Positions 15,471 to 23,810 of a stretch of DNA of 64,000 nt are shown one piece after another. This stretch comes from Nocardia ignorata NBRC 108230. Lineage in GTDB: Bacteria > Actinomycetota > Actinomycetes > Mycobacteriales > Mycobacteriaceae. The stretch covers positions 1-64,000 of the forward strand of contig NZ_BDBI01000035.1 in the NCBI RefSeq assembly GCF_001612905.1, in the 5' to 3' direction. The notes beneath the pieces are model-generated. The model had not been told where the DNA came from and made no database searches. It saw nothing but the letters and a program-made list of their open reading frames with translations. The position numbers and the translations under genes are program-made. Numbering within the stretch: position 1 is the stretch's first letter; every line of letters begins with the position of its first letter.

Positions 15471-16175
15471 GTGGGGCAGGATCGGACCAGCTGGCCGCCG
15501 CGGGTGGTGATGCGCCGGGCGGGTGGCCTACGCACGCTCGAGGCGGCGCTCATCCGCAGTGGCCTCGGCCCGGTGGCCGGTGTCGACGAGGCCGGGCGCG
15601 GGCCCTGCGCGGGACCGCTGGTGGTGGCCGCGTGCCTGCTCGCGCCCAAGGCCTACGACAAGCTGGCCGGGCTCGACGACTCCAAGAAACTCACCGAGGC
15701 GGCCCGTGAGGAACTGTTCCCGGTGGTCAAGCGCCTGGCGCTGGCCTGGAGTGTGGTGGTGGTTCCCGCCTGGGAGATCGACGCCATCGGCATCCACGTC
15801 GCCAATATCGAGGGGATGCGTCGCGCCGTCGCCCATCTCGGCCGCACCCCCGGCTACATCCTGACCGACGGATTCAAGGTCCCCGGCCTGCCCGCGCCCT
15901 CGCTGCCGGTGATCGGCGGCGACGCGTCCGCGGCGTGCATCGCGGCGGCCAGCATCCTGGCCAAGGTCACCAGGGACCGGATGATGGTCGAGCTCGACGC
16001 CGAGCTGCCCGGCTACGGTTTCGCCGCGCACAAGGGCTACAACACTCCCGAGCACACCGCGGCCCTGCGCGCGCTCGGTCCGAGCACCGAACACCGCCGA
16101 TCTTGGCGGAATGTGCGCGAACTCGAGGTGCCGGACGGTAGCCGGGTGGCTACCCGCGCGGCTCATGCGCGATGA
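15471..16175 (+). CDS. rnhB: ribonuclease HII
   Basis: RNase HII removes ribonucleotides misincorporated in DNA and RNA primers. The 234-residue product carries the acidic catalytic motif GVDEAGRGPCAG, DDSKKLTEAAREEL, the substrate-sensing region of the family, and ASILAKVTRDRMM followed by HKGYNTPEH. The GTG at 15471 sits exactly at the predicted transcription start (-10 GACAAT, 15459-15464), so it is probably leaderless; an internal start near 15504 is possible. The C-terminal tail after SWRNVREL is longer than usual. Confidence 0.96.
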   Translation: MGQDRTSWPPRVVMRRAGGLRTLEAALIRSGLGPVAGVDEAGRGPCAGPLVVAACLLAPKAYDKLAGLDDSKKLTEAAREELFPVVKRLALAWSVVVVPAWEIDAIGIHVANIEGMRRAVAHLGRTPGYILTDGFKVPGLPAPSLPVIGGDASAACIAAASILAKVTRDRMMVELDAELPGYGFAAHKGYNTPEHTAALRALGPSTEHRRSWRNVRELEVPDGSRVATRAAHAR

Positions 16176-16221
16176 TGTGATCAATGAACGCGGCGCTGCT
16201 AGCAGGAGGATGTCCCACCCG

Positions 16222-16527
16222 ATGAGTGCTGAGGACCTCGAGAAGTACGAAACCGAGATGGAACTGTCGTTGTACCGCGAGTACAAGGACATCGTCGGCC
16301 AGTTCTCGTACGTGGTGGAGACAGAACGGCGCTTCTACCTGGCCAATTCCGTCGAGCTGCGACCACAGAACGCTGACGGCGAGGTCTACTTCGAAGTGCG
16401 GATGAGCGATGCCTGGGTGTGGGACATGTACCGTCCCGCCCGCTTCGTCAAGCATGTTCGGGTGATCACGTTCAAGGACGTCAATATCGAGGAGCTGGAG
16501 AAGCCCGACCTCCGTTTGCCCGAATAA
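16222..16527 (+). CDS. DUF2469 family protein
   Basis: A 101-residue, highly conserved actinobacterial protein (orthologue of Rv2901c) of unknown function. It is acidic and soluble, with MSAEDLEKYETEMELSLYRE at the start and a predicted alpha+beta fold around FYLANSVELRPQ and VWDMYRPARFVKHVRVI. I chose the ATG at 16222 by family length; another in-frame ATG at 16210 directly abuts AGGAGG and is too close to use it, while 16222 is 12 nt away. It always follows rnhB in this order of genes. Confidence 0.93.
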   Translation: MSAEDLEKYETEMELSLYREYKDIVGQFSYVVETERRFYLANSVELRPQNADGEVYFEVRMSDAWVWDMYRPARFVKHVRVITFKDVNIEELEKPDLRLPE

Positions 16528-16533
16528 GGGGAG

Positions 16534-16559
16534 TTGTCCCCAGGGGCGAGTTATCCACA
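16534..16559. promoter_or_regulatory. DnaA-box pair upstream of yraN-comM-dprA
   Basis: TTATCCACA (16551-16559) is a perfect DnaA box, and TTGTCCCCA (16534-16542) is one mismatch from TTGTCCACA. Both lie on the + strand in the 95-bp spacer. DnaA control of the downstream operon is an inference. Confidence 0.45.
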
Positions 16560-16622
16560 GGTTTTGTGTTTCCGCAGGTCGTGGTCCCGGCGTAGATTCG
16601 CGCCGGGACCACGCTTGCATTC

Positions 16623-16979
16623 GTGACGGACAAACAGGCGCTCGGCGCATACGGGGAGAAGCTGGCCGCGCAGTATCTGTGCGAGGCCGGGATGCAGATC
16701 GTCGCCCGCAACTGGCGGTGCCGGTACGGGGAGCTGGACCTGATCGTCCAGGACCCGTCGGTGACGGCGTTCGTGGAAGTGAAGACACGGTCCGGCCTCG
16801 GCTTCGGCAGCCCGGCCGAGTCGGTCACCTTCGGTAAACAGCAGCGGATCAGGCGATTGGCGTTGCTGTGGCTGGCCGAGCAGGACGGGCCGTGGCGGCG
16901 CATCCGGTTCGATGTGGTCTCGGTGCTCGTTCCGCGCGGCCGCAAACCGGTGATCGACCATCTGACGGGGGCCTTCTGA
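16623..16979 (+). CDS. UPF0102 / YraN-family putative endonuclease
   Basis: A 118-residue member of the YraN/UPF0102 family, which has a restriction-endonuclease-like fold resembling Holliday junction resolvases. The motif pattern E-x-D-x-V...FVEVKTR is visible as GELDLIVQDPSVTAFVEVKT, with the N-terminal GAYGEKLAAQYL. It starts at GTG without a clear ribosome site and overlaps the next gene by one base (TGATG). Its linkage to comM and dprA suggests a role in processing incoming or recombining DNA. Confidence 0.92.
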   Translation: MTDKQALGAYGEKLAAQYLCEAGMQIVARNWRCRYGELDLIVQDPSVTAFVEVKTRSGLGFGSPAESVTFGKQQRIRRLALLWLAEQDGPWRRIRFDVVSVLVPRGRKPVIDHLTGAF

Positions 16980-18487
16980 TGGCCCTCGGACGTGCGCTGT
17001 CGGTCGCGGTGACCGGTGTCGACGGCCAGCTGGTGGAGATCGAGGCCGATATCGGCCAGGGCCTGCCGTCGGTGAATCTTGTCGGGCTGCCTGACACGGC
17101 CCTGCAGGAGTCACGCAACCGGGTGCGCTCCGCGGTGGCCAATACAGGGGAGAAGTGGCCCGACGGGCGAGTGATTCTGGCGCTGTCTCCCGCGACGCTG
17201 CCGAAGGTCGGCTCGGTCTACGATCTGGCGCTCGCCGTGTCGGTGCTGGACGCCTCCGGTGCGGTGCCGGGCGACAAGCTCGTGAAAACCGTGCTGCTGG
17301 GCGAGCTAGCCCTCGACGGGCGGGTACGCCGGGTTCGCGGTGTGTTGCCCGCGGTGATCGCGGCACGCAATGCGGGCTGTCCGACCGTCGTGGTGCCCGC
17401 CGAGGCGGTGGCCGAAGCCGGACTGGTCGAGGGCGTCGAGGTGCTCGGTGCGATGAGTCTGCGCGCAGTCGTCGCCTGGTTGCGCGGTGAAGGGACGCTG
17501 CTGGAACCCGACGGTGTGGTGCCGGGCGTCCAGGCGCCGTGTGGGGACCTCAGCGATGTCGCTGGCCAGGACGAGGCTCGCTGGGCGCTGGAGGTGGCTG
17601 CGGCAGGTGGTCACCATCTTCTGCTCACCGGACCGCCAGGGATCGGTAAAACCATGCTGGCGCAACGTCTTCCGGGGTTGCTGCCGCCGCTGTCGGAGGC
17701 CGAGTCGCTCGAGGTGACGGCAATCCATTCGATGGCGGGCTCGTTGACGGCCGAACAACCGTTGATGACGCTCGCGCCGTTCGTCGCGCCCCATCACTCG
17801 ACATCGGTGACCGCCATGATCGGTGGTGGTTCCGGTATGGCCCGGCCCGGTGCGGTCAGCCGGGCGCATCGGGGGGTGCTGTTCCTCGACGAATGCGCCG
17901 AGATCGGCACCAAAGTGCTGGAGGCGCTGCGTACTCCGTTGGAAGAGGGCGAGGTGCGGATCGCCCGGCGTGACGGTGTGGCTCGCTATCCGGCGCGGTT
18001 CCAGCTCGTGCTCGCGGCGAATCCCTGTCCGTGTGCGCCCGCCCGTGATGTCGACTGCATCTGCGCGCCTCTCGCTCGCCGCCGCTATCTCGGCAAACTG
18101 TCGGGTCCGCTGCTCGATCGCATCGACATCTGGGTGCAGATGCGTGGTCAGGCGGGGGCCGCTTTCGGTGACCAGCAGACCGAGACCAGTGCTGTCGTCG
18201 CGGCACGGGTTGCCGAAGCTCGGGCACGTGCCGCGGAGCGGTGGAGCGCGGACGGTTGGGCAACCAATGCCGAAGTGCCGGGACACATTCTGCGTCAACG
18301 GTTCCGGTTGCCCGCCGACGCGATCGCGCCGATCGAGACCGCGCTGCGGTTGGGGCGGATGTCGGCGCGTGGTGCCGATCGGGCGGTTCGCGTGGCCTGG
18401 ACGGTCTGCGATCTGCGCGGTGGGGAGCTGCCGAGCGTGCAGGATGTGCTGTCGTCGTTGAACTTCCGTCAGCGGGGTGGGCAATGA
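16979..18487 (+). CDS. comM: ComM/YifB-family Mg-chelatase-like AAA+ ATPase
   Basis: A 502-residue AAA+ protein. In transformable bacteria ComM is a hexameric helicase that promotes branch migration during integration of DNA. The N-terminal domain (residues 1-170) has a ribosomal S5/Lon-protease fold, followed by the ATPase with Walker A GPPGIGKTMLAQ and Walker B GVLFLDECAEI, a Cys cluster (NPCPCAPARDVDCICAP) and the C-terminal helical domain. Its ATG overlaps the yraN stop and its end overlaps dprA by 4 nt, so the three are one translationally coupled operon. Confidence 0.94.
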   Translation: MALGRALSVAVTGVDGQLVEIEADIGQGLPSVNLVGLPDTALQESRNRVRSAVANTGEKWPDGRVILALSPATLPKVGSVYDLALAVSVLDASGAVPGDKLVKTVLLGELALDGRVRRVRGVLPAVIAARNAGCPTVVVPAEAVAEAGLVEGVEVLGAMSLRAVVAWLRGEGTLLEPDGVVPGVQAPCGDLSDVAGQDEARWALEVAAAGGHHLLLTGPPGIGKTMLAQRLPGLLPPLSEAESLEVTAIHSMAGSLTAEQPLMTLAPFVAPHHSTSVTAMIGGGSGMARPGAVSRAHRGVLFLDECAEIGTKVLEALRTPLEEGEVRIARRDGVARYPARFQLVLAANPCPCAPARDVDCICAPLARRRYLGKLSGPLLDRIDIWVQMRGQAGAAFGDQQTETSAVVAARVAEARARAAERWSADGWATNAEVPGHILRQRFRLPADAIAPIETALRLGRMSARGADRAVRVAWTVCDLRGGELPSVQDVLSSLNFRQRGGQ

Positions 18488-19650
18488 CCAGGCCACATGT
18501 GGTCGGCACCGTCGACCTCGATGTTGATGAGCGCAGGCTGGCGTGGGTGTATCTGTCTCGGGTGGTGCAGGGTCCGTGTGCGCCGTTGTCGGCGCTGATC
18601 GCCTCGGTCGGGGTCTGCGAGGCGGCGCGGGCGGTGCGCGAGCACGAGTTGCCTGCCGCATTGCGCGGTCCCACCGCCGCGCGGCGTGAAATGGACTCGG
18701 CTGCCAGAGATCTGGAGGCCATACAGCGAATCGGTGGCCGGGTCATCACGCCAGATGACGACGAGTGGCCAGGCTGGCGAATGCTCGGTCTCGACCAGCT
18801 CGACACCGACCGTGATCGGGAAGCTGCCGTGCCGCTCGTGCTGTGGGCGCGCGGACCGCTGTCGCTGCGTACCACATCGGAACGCGCTGTGGCAGTGGTC
18901 GGTTCACGATGCAGCAGCGGGTACGGGATGCAGGTGGCCAGCGAGATCGCCTGTGATCTCGCGGGGCGCGGCTGGACCATCGTGTCCGGTGCGGCCTTCG
19001 GTATCGACGCGGCCGCCCACCGGGCCGCACTCGCCGTCGGCGGGCCCACCGTCGCCGTCCTGGCCTGCGGCGTCGACCGCCCCTACCCCGCCCAGCACGA
19101 CCGGTTGCTCGCCGCCATCGCCGACAGCGGTCTGGTCGTCAGCGAATACCCACCCGGCGTCGCGGCCCAGAAACATCAGTTCCTGGCCCGCAACCGGCTC
19201 ATCGCCACCCTGGGAGACGGCGTACTAGTGGTGGAAGCCGGATTGCGCAGCGGCGCAAGGAACACCGTGAAATGGGCGCGCCGCCTCGGTCGCCCGGCCA
19301 TGGCGGTTCCCGGCCCGGTCGGATCGGCGTCGTCGGTGGGATGCCATCGCATGATCCGCGAAGGCGAGGCGTTGCTGGTCACCCGAGCCGAAGACGTCGT
19401 CGAGGAAGCGGGCCCCCTGCGCCTCCCCGTCGGCGAAGGCGTGCCCACCGACCCAGCCCACCACCTGCGCGGCGCCGAAGCCGAGGTCTACGCCGCCCTC
19501 CCTGCCATCGGCTCCCGCCAACCCCGCGACCTGGCCGGCCAGTGCGGCCTCGACCTGGCCACCGTCCGAGCCGTCCTCCCCAGCCTGGAACTGGCCGACC
19601 TGGTCGGCTGCGATTCCGAGGGGTGGTTCCGCACCCGGCGCCCGGGGTAA
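18484..19650 (+). CDS. dprA: DNA-processing protein DprA
   Basis: DprA binds incoming single-stranded DNA and loads RecA in natural transformation; it is also present in species not known to be competent. The 388-residue protein has an N-terminal SAM-like region, the Rossmann-type DprA domain (AVVGSRCSSGYGMQVASEIA, SGAAFGIDAAAHRAAL, FLARNRLIATLGDGVLVVEA, GCHRMIREGEALLV) and a C-terminal winged helix (LAGQCGLDLATVRAVLPSLE). The ATG overlaps the comM stop (ATGA). Confidence 0.95.
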   Translation: MTRPHVVGTVDLDVDERRLAWVYLSRVVQGPCAPLSALIASVGVCEAARAVREHELPAALRGPTAARREMDSAARDLEAIQRIGGRVITPDDDEWPGWRMLGLDQLDTDRDREAAVPLVLWARGPLSLRTTSERAVAVVGSRCSSGYGMQVASEIACDLAGRGWTIVSGAAFGIDAAAHRAALAVGGPTVAVLACGVDRPYPAQHDRLLAAIADSGLVVSEYPPGVAAQKHQFLARNRLIATLGDGVLVVEAGLRSGARNTVKWARRLGRPAMAVPGPVGSASSVGCHRMIREGEALLVTRAEDVVEEAGPLRLPVGEGVPTDPAHHLRGAEAEVYAALPAIGSRQPRDLAGQCGLDLATVRAVLPSLELADLVGCDSEGWFRTRRPG

Positions 19651-20148
19651 CCGGTTCGTCGAGCTTCGCCCGTGACGAACAGCGCTACCCGCCGTCCCAG
19701 CCGAGCGACCCTGATTTGCGAGGAATAGGGCTGTACGTCCGGTAGCGGACAGCTGGGCGTTGGTGGTCTCGCCATTCGGGTATCTGGCGCCCGGGGCGGT
19801 GCGGCTGTTGAGCGGGAGGGCGCCAAGTCCATGCCTGGATGGATGGGCGCCGGTACCAGTGCAGGGCATCGAGGGCGAGAGCGGTACTGCCGCCTCGTCG
19901 GCCAGGTGACCGCAGTGTCCTAGGCGCTGATCCCCCTATCGGGATAGCGGCGGTGCCTGGTCGACGTGTGGGCGCGGGCGGAATGTGAAAGCGCGAGAGC
20001 GACGTGTCTGAGGAGGCGGTGCTTGTCGGCGGTGTGATCGCTCGGGTCACCGCCGCTGCCACTCGTCGACTCAGAGGTGTAGGTGGTGTGTGAGGGTGTG
20101 CGGCGTGGTGGGTTGCGTGAAGGAGGGGGGAGGGGCGACGGTTGGGGG
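19651..20148. other. intergenic region between dprA and xerC
   Basis: About 500 bp without a gene I can support. The - strand stays open across much of it (for example ALDALHWYRRPSIQ near 19850), but the composition is Pro/Arg-rich, there is no ribosome-binding site, and I recognise no family; it could be a decayed gene. The last 40 bp before xerC form a purine-rich run (AAGGAGGGGGGAGGGG) that probably serves as its ribosome-binding site. Confidence 0.4.
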
Positions 20149-21072
20149 ATGGACGCTTTGCCCGAGGATTTGACTGCTTTGCTCGGGGAGTTCGGGCGGC
20201 ATCTGCGGCTGGGTCGGAATCGGTCTGCGCATACGGTGCGGGCTTATGTGGGGGATGTGCGGTCTCTGCTCGAGCATCTGTACGCGCGGTCGGCGGATGC
20301 GGCTTTGCGGGAACTCGATCTGGGAGTGTTGCGGTCGTGGCTGGCCGAGCTGGCGGCGGGTGGGGCCGCGCGGACGACGCTGTCGCGAAGAGCCTCGGCG
20401 GCACGGACTTTCACCGCGTGGCTGACCGAGGCGGGGCGGCTGGATACCGATCCGGGGCTGCGGTTGCAGGCCCCCAAGGCGCACCGTGTGCTGCCTGCGG
20501 TGCTCGGTCGTGAGCAGGCCGCACAGGCAATGGGCGCGGCGGAATCCGGTGCGGCACAGCAGGACCCGATGGCCTTGCGTGACCGGTTGATCGTGGAGCT
20601 GCTGTATGCCACTGGCATCCGGGTGAGCGAACTGTGCGGCCTCGACCTCGACGACATCGACCGTGAACGCCAACTCGTCCGGGTACTCGGCAAAGGCAAC
20701 AAGGAGCGCTCGGTGCCCTTCGGTGCCCCGGCCGAGGCAGCCCTCGTCGCCTGGCTGCGTGCCGGCCGCCCCGCCCTGGCCAACGAGCGTTCCGGTCGCG
20801 CACTGTTCCTCGGCCAGCGTGGCCGCCGCCTCGACCAACGCCAGGCGCGGACTGTCGTCCACGACGTTGTCGCCGCCATCCCCGGTGCCCCCGACATGGG
20901 CCCCCACGGCCTGCGCCACACCGCCGCCACCCACCTCCTCGAAGGCGGCGCCGACCTGCGCGTGGTCCAGGAACTCCTCGGCCACGCCAGCATGGCAACC
21001 ACCCAGCTCTACACCCACGTGTCCGTCGAACGCCTCAAACGAGTCCACGACCAAGCCCATCCACGCGCATGA
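20149..21072 (+). CDS. xerC: tyrosine recombinase XerC
   Basis: XerC with XerD resolves chromosome dimers at dif. The 307-residue protein has a SAM-like N-terminal DNA-binding domain (EFGRHLRLGRNRSAHTVRAY) and the catalytic domain with Arg in YATGIRVSELCGLDLDDI, Lys in VLGKGNKERSVPFG, HGLRHTAATHLLEGGADL, the GHAS motif and the nucleophile Tyr in TTQLYTHVS. Start chosen at the ATG preceded by a G-rich Shine-Dalgarno; a longer reading from 20083 is unlikely. Synteny (downstream of dprA) supports the housekeeping role rather than a phage integrase. Confidence 0.95.
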   Translation: MDALPEDLTALLGEFGRHLRLGRNRSAHTVRAYVGDVRSLLEHLYARSADAALRELDLGVLRSWLAELAAGGAARTTLSRRASAARTFTAWLTEAGRLDTDPGLRLQAPKAHRVLPAVLGREQAAQAMGAAESGAAQQDPMALRDRLIVELLYATGIRVSELCGLDLDDIDRERQLVRVLGKGNKERSVPFGAPAEAALVAWLRAGRPALANERSGRALFLGQRGRRLDQRQARTVVHDVVAAIPGAPDMGPHGLRHTAATHLLEGGADLRVVQELLGHASMATTQLYTHVSVERLKRVHDQAHPRA

Positions 21073-21553
21073 TCGCTACCCCGGCGCCGCATCCGCGCGA
21101 TGCCACGCCGACGCGACAACCGCGGTGAACGACCTATTCGAGCCGATGCTTGGCCTGTCGGTTGCCGACTCTCAGCCGGATCGCCGTTGCCGCGAGCAGG
21201 TTGCGCATTGTGTGAGGACGATGAGCTCGTTGTCGGCGAGCCAGCGCTGTTGCCGGGCACCGATCGGAAGCGCGTCGGTGAGCTCGACACCATCGATGGC
21301 GCACTGCACCGACTCGACGACGTGAAGCCGGTCAGTTCACACTGGTCGCTTCACCGGGGAGGTCGATCTCGAAGCTTGCGCCGAGCCACTTGTGCACACC
21401 ACACCTCGACCGGCTTGGTCAGCTCGTCGAATACGAGAGGCTGTCGAGGAGACAGCGTGGATCGTGGGCCAGTTGTGGGTCGACGCGTCGGTTGTATGAG
21501 GTTGATCAGGGATGGGCTGTCGGGGGCGCATGATGGGTGGCGGAGGTGATGGG
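21073..21553. other. uncertain intergenic stretch after xerC
   Basis: About 480 bp with no gene that I can support. Both strands stay open over parts: + strand 21100-21549 (149 codons, Arg-rich) and a - strand stretch around 21150-21310 reading VQCAIDGVELTDALPIGARQ. Neither has a recognisable family, and the - strand stretch is closed by stops on both sides. It may be a decayed gene. Confidence 0.3.
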
Positions 21554-21919
21554 ATGACATTGCCCGAGGTCGGGGCCGAATCCGAAGACGGGGAGGGTGC
21601 GGTCGACTATCGGTTCACGCTCGCCAACGAGCGGACATTTCTGGCCTGGATCAGGACCGCACTCGGCCTGCTCGCCGGCGGCGTCGCGGTGCACACCCTC
21701 GTTCAGCCACCGCGATTGGCGGGGTTCGCCGGTGTGATCACGCTGGCCTGTCTGGTGATGTCACTGGCCGTCGCGGTGGGCGCGTATCGGCATTGGCGTC
21801 GGGTGAATCGCGCGATGCTGGCGGGTGGGCCGTTGCCGGGCACGGCGCTGGTGCCGGTGCTGTCGGTCGGCGTCGCGGTGATCGCCGTCCTCGTCTGTGT
21901 GGCGGTCGTACTGTCGTGA
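21554..21919 (+). CDS. DUF202 (YidH-like) membrane protein
   Basis: A 121-residue inner-membrane protein of the DUF202/YidH family. It carries the family signature RFTLANERTFLAWIRTALGL followed by three hydrophobic segments (LLAGGVAVHTLV, GVITLACLVMSLAVAVGAY, VLSVGVAVIAVLVCVAVVL). Function is unknown. The ATG has GGAGG 7 nt upstream, and its stop overlaps the start of a second DUF202 gene. Confidence 0.88.
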   Translation: MTLPEVGAESEDGEGAVDYRFTLANERTFLAWIRTALGLLAGGVAVHTLVQPPRLAGFAGVITLACLVMSLAVAVGAYRHWRRVNRAMLAGGPLPGTALVPVLSVGVAVIAVLVCVAVVLS

Positions 21920-22227
21920 CCGCGCCGACCCTTGCCATGGAACGCACCGCGCTCGCGTGGCGGCGCACCGCCCTCGGCGCTGCTGTCTGTGCGCTGCTCT
22001 TCGCGCACGAGGCGACCACCGAGGACGGCTTGTGGATCGTTTTTCCCTGCGCCGCCGCCACCGCGGCCGTGCTGCTCGCCGGTCTGGGCTGGTATCGCGG
22101 TCGGTCACTCGGCCGGGGCCGCTCGGCGGGCGGACACCGGCTGGTGTCGATCACCACCCTCGTGGTCACGTTGGTCGTCCTCATCGCCGTAGCCGAGGTC
22201 CTGCTCGGCGGCCGATACGCATCATGA
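21916..22227 (+). CDS. second DUF202 membrane protein
   Basis: A 103-residue paralogue of the preceding gene with a shortened signature (MERTALAWRRTALGAAVCAL) and three membrane spans. The GTG start overlaps the upstream stop by 4 nt (GTGA); an internal ATG at 21937 is an alternative. Adjacent DUF202 pairs occur in other actinobacteria, and the two proteins may associate. Function unknown. Confidence 0.85.
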   Translation: MTAPTLAMERTALAWRRTALGAAVCALLFAHEATTEDGLWIVFPCAAATAAVLLAGLGWYRGRSLGRGRSAGGHRLVSITTLVVTLVVLIAVAEVLLGGRYAS

Positions 22228-22303
22228 CGCCGATCGAACAACCGCCCAGTCGGCCGCAGGAACTCGGCTACGGGTACCGAGCAGGCAATTAGAGTCGACT
22301 CTC

Positions 22304-22672
22304 ATGACCGCAGGATTACCGGACCAGCCCCTCACCGCGTTGCGGGATCGCCTGCGCACCGCACTGAAGCCCGCGATGAAAGCCAGGGATCGCAGCGCGG
22401 TCTCGGCGCTGCGATCAGCCCTGGCCGCGATCGACAATGCCGAGGCGGTCGACGTCGGCGACGCGAAAGCCGGTGCGTTGGAAGACAGTGCCGTCGGCCT
22501 CGGCGCCGCCGAAGCCCGCCGCCGGGAACTCACCGAGGACGATATCGTCGAGATCGTCCGCCACGAGATCAACGAAAGACGCATCACCGCAGGGGAATAC
22601 GACCGCCTCGGTGCGGTGGACCAGCGCGACCAGGTGACCGCGGAAGCCGACGTGCTGAGCGCCTTCCTCTGA
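22304..22672 (+). CDS. YqeY / GatB-like domain protein
   Basis: A 122-residue YqeY-like protein, resembling the tRNA-binding C-terminal domain of the GatB amidotransferase subunit. Landmarks are LRTALKPAMKARDRSAVSAL and the EDDIVEIVRHEINERRI region. Unlike many YqeY proteins it lacks the second Gln-rich half, giving a short form common in actinobacteria. A TAGAGT hexamer at 22290-22295 places the transcription start 2 nt before the ATG. The role in tRNA handling is inferred from the fold. Confidence 0.85.
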   Translation: MTAGLPDQPLTALRDRLRTALKPAMKARDRSAVSALRSALAAIDNAEAVDVGDAKAGALEDSAVGLGAAEARRRELTEDDIVEIVRHEINERRITAGEYDRLGAVDQRDQVTAEADVLSAFL

Positions 22673-22689
22673 CGACCGGCCCGCGTGGG

Positions 22690-23211
22690 TCAGTTTCCGG
22701 TATTGCTCGGCAATGTCCGGAGGTAGCGGCGGGCGAACCAGTGCTGCAGCAGGCGCGCGACCGGCCCGCCCAGGCGGGTGTACCACGCGGCGGGTGTCGA
22801 AAACGCGGTGACCAGCCCGTACACCGTGTCGTCGGCCGGCTCGTATTCGACCGCGAACAACTCCTCGCCCCGTTCGGGATGCCCGGGCAACGTGCCGTAG
22901 GCGAACCCGCGGCGGTTCGGTTCGTCGAGCACGTAGACCACCCGGCACGGCGCATTGATGCCGAGCGGCCCGGCGCCGAGACGGACCGTCAATTCGGTCC
23001 CCTCCCTGGCGGTTTCGGAATCGGCGCGCTGAAAGATGCCGACTCCCTTCTGCATTCCGAAGGCGAGGATGTGAGTCCCCGCCCGATCGAACAGCTCGCG
23101 ACCCCGCCCTATCGGCCGCCGGAGCCGGAACCGGTGGTAACCGGCAGGCAGCGTGGTCGCGCGGGTGGCGCCGACGTCGGGATAGGTGAAGGGCGTTGAT
23201 TCTGCGGGCAC
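22690..23211 (-). CDS. DUF1990 family protein
   Basis: A 173-residue protein of the DUF1990 family (unknown function, found in actinobacteria and plants). Typical features are FTYPDVGATRATTLPAGYHR at the N-terminus, the segment GRGRELFDRAGTHILAFGMQ, CRVVYVLDEPNRRGFAYGTL and VTAFSTPAAWYTRLGGPVAR near the end. The GTG start has a CACAAT -10 ending 8 nt upstream, so it is near-leaderless. No catalytic residues are evident. Confidence 0.87.
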   Translation of the reverse strand: MPAESTPFTYPDVGATRATTLPAGYHRFRLRRPIGRGRELFDRAGTHILAFGMQKGVGIFQRADSETAREGTELTVRLGAGPLGINAPCRVVYVLDEPNRRGFAYGTLPGHPERGEELFAVEYEPADDTVYGLVTAFSTPAAWYTRLGGPVARLLQHWFARRYLRTLPSNTGN

Positions 23212-23262
23212 AGTATCGATTGTGGCCGGTATTCCCTGCGGCTCCGTGCCGGCTCGTCGAGG

Positions 23263-23799
23263 TCACAGTGCCGGTTTCAGCGGCTCGAGGCGTACCGGGA
23301 CTTCGTGCAGCAGTCCTAAGGGGTCGATGTATTCGCGTCGGCTGTGGATGCTGGATTCGCGGCGAACACCCCAGTGCAGGCATGCCGGTACCGGGCAGCT
23401 TTCGTGTCCGGCAACCAGGGTGCCGATCGGGGTGCCGCGACTGATCCGGGCTCCCACTTCGACCTGCGCCTGCACGGGTTCGTAGGTGGTGCGCAGGCCG
23501 CCCTCGTGGTCGATCGACACCACAGGTTTCCCGGCGACCGTGCCCGCGAAGACGACGATTCCGTCGCCCGCCGCCAGAACCGATTGACCTTCGGCGCCTG
23601 CCAGGTCGACCCCGCGATGGCCCGGCAACCAATTGCGCTCCGGTTTGTCGAAAGGCCGTTCCACCGTCGGTCGTGGACGCAGCGGCCAGCCGAACGGTCC
23701 GGTTTCCACCGCCCCGACCGGCGCCGCCCCACCCGCGACCACCGTCAGCACGAGGACAGCGCCCGAGATCCACGCGTACGGACGAACCCGGCTCGCCAT
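23263..23799 (-). CDS. secreted M23-family peptidase (LytM-like)
   Basis: A 178-residue exported protein with a signal peptide (WISGAVLVLTVVAGGAAPVGA) and an M23/LytM domain. Metal-binding elements are visible as HRGVDLAG (HxxxD) and LHWGVR (the HxH region reduced to LHW). The family cleaves peptide cross-bridges in peptidoglycan or, when degenerate, activates amidases; because the second motif has Leu in place of the first His, this one may be non-catalytic. It is the orthologue of the gene next to rpsB in mycobacteria (Rv2891). It starts 11 nt after the proline-rich secreted protein gene. Confidence 0.85.
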   Translation of the reverse strand: MASRVRPYAWISGAVLVLTVVAGGAAPVGAVETGPFGWPLRPRPTVERPFDKPERNWLPGHRGVDLAGAEGQSVLAAGDGIVVFAGTVAGKPVVSIDHEGGLRTTYEPVQAQVEVGARISRGTPIGTLVAGHESCPVPACLHWGVRRESSIHSRREYIDPLGLLHEVPVRLEPLKPAL

Positions 23800-23810
23800 C
23801 GTCGAGCGCC

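Noticed and set aside
20149..21072. XerC-like recombinase as a sign of a prophage or integrative element.
   Set aside because: Position after dprA matches the chromosomal xerC of mycobacteria, there are no att-like repeats or phage genes, and composition is uniform.
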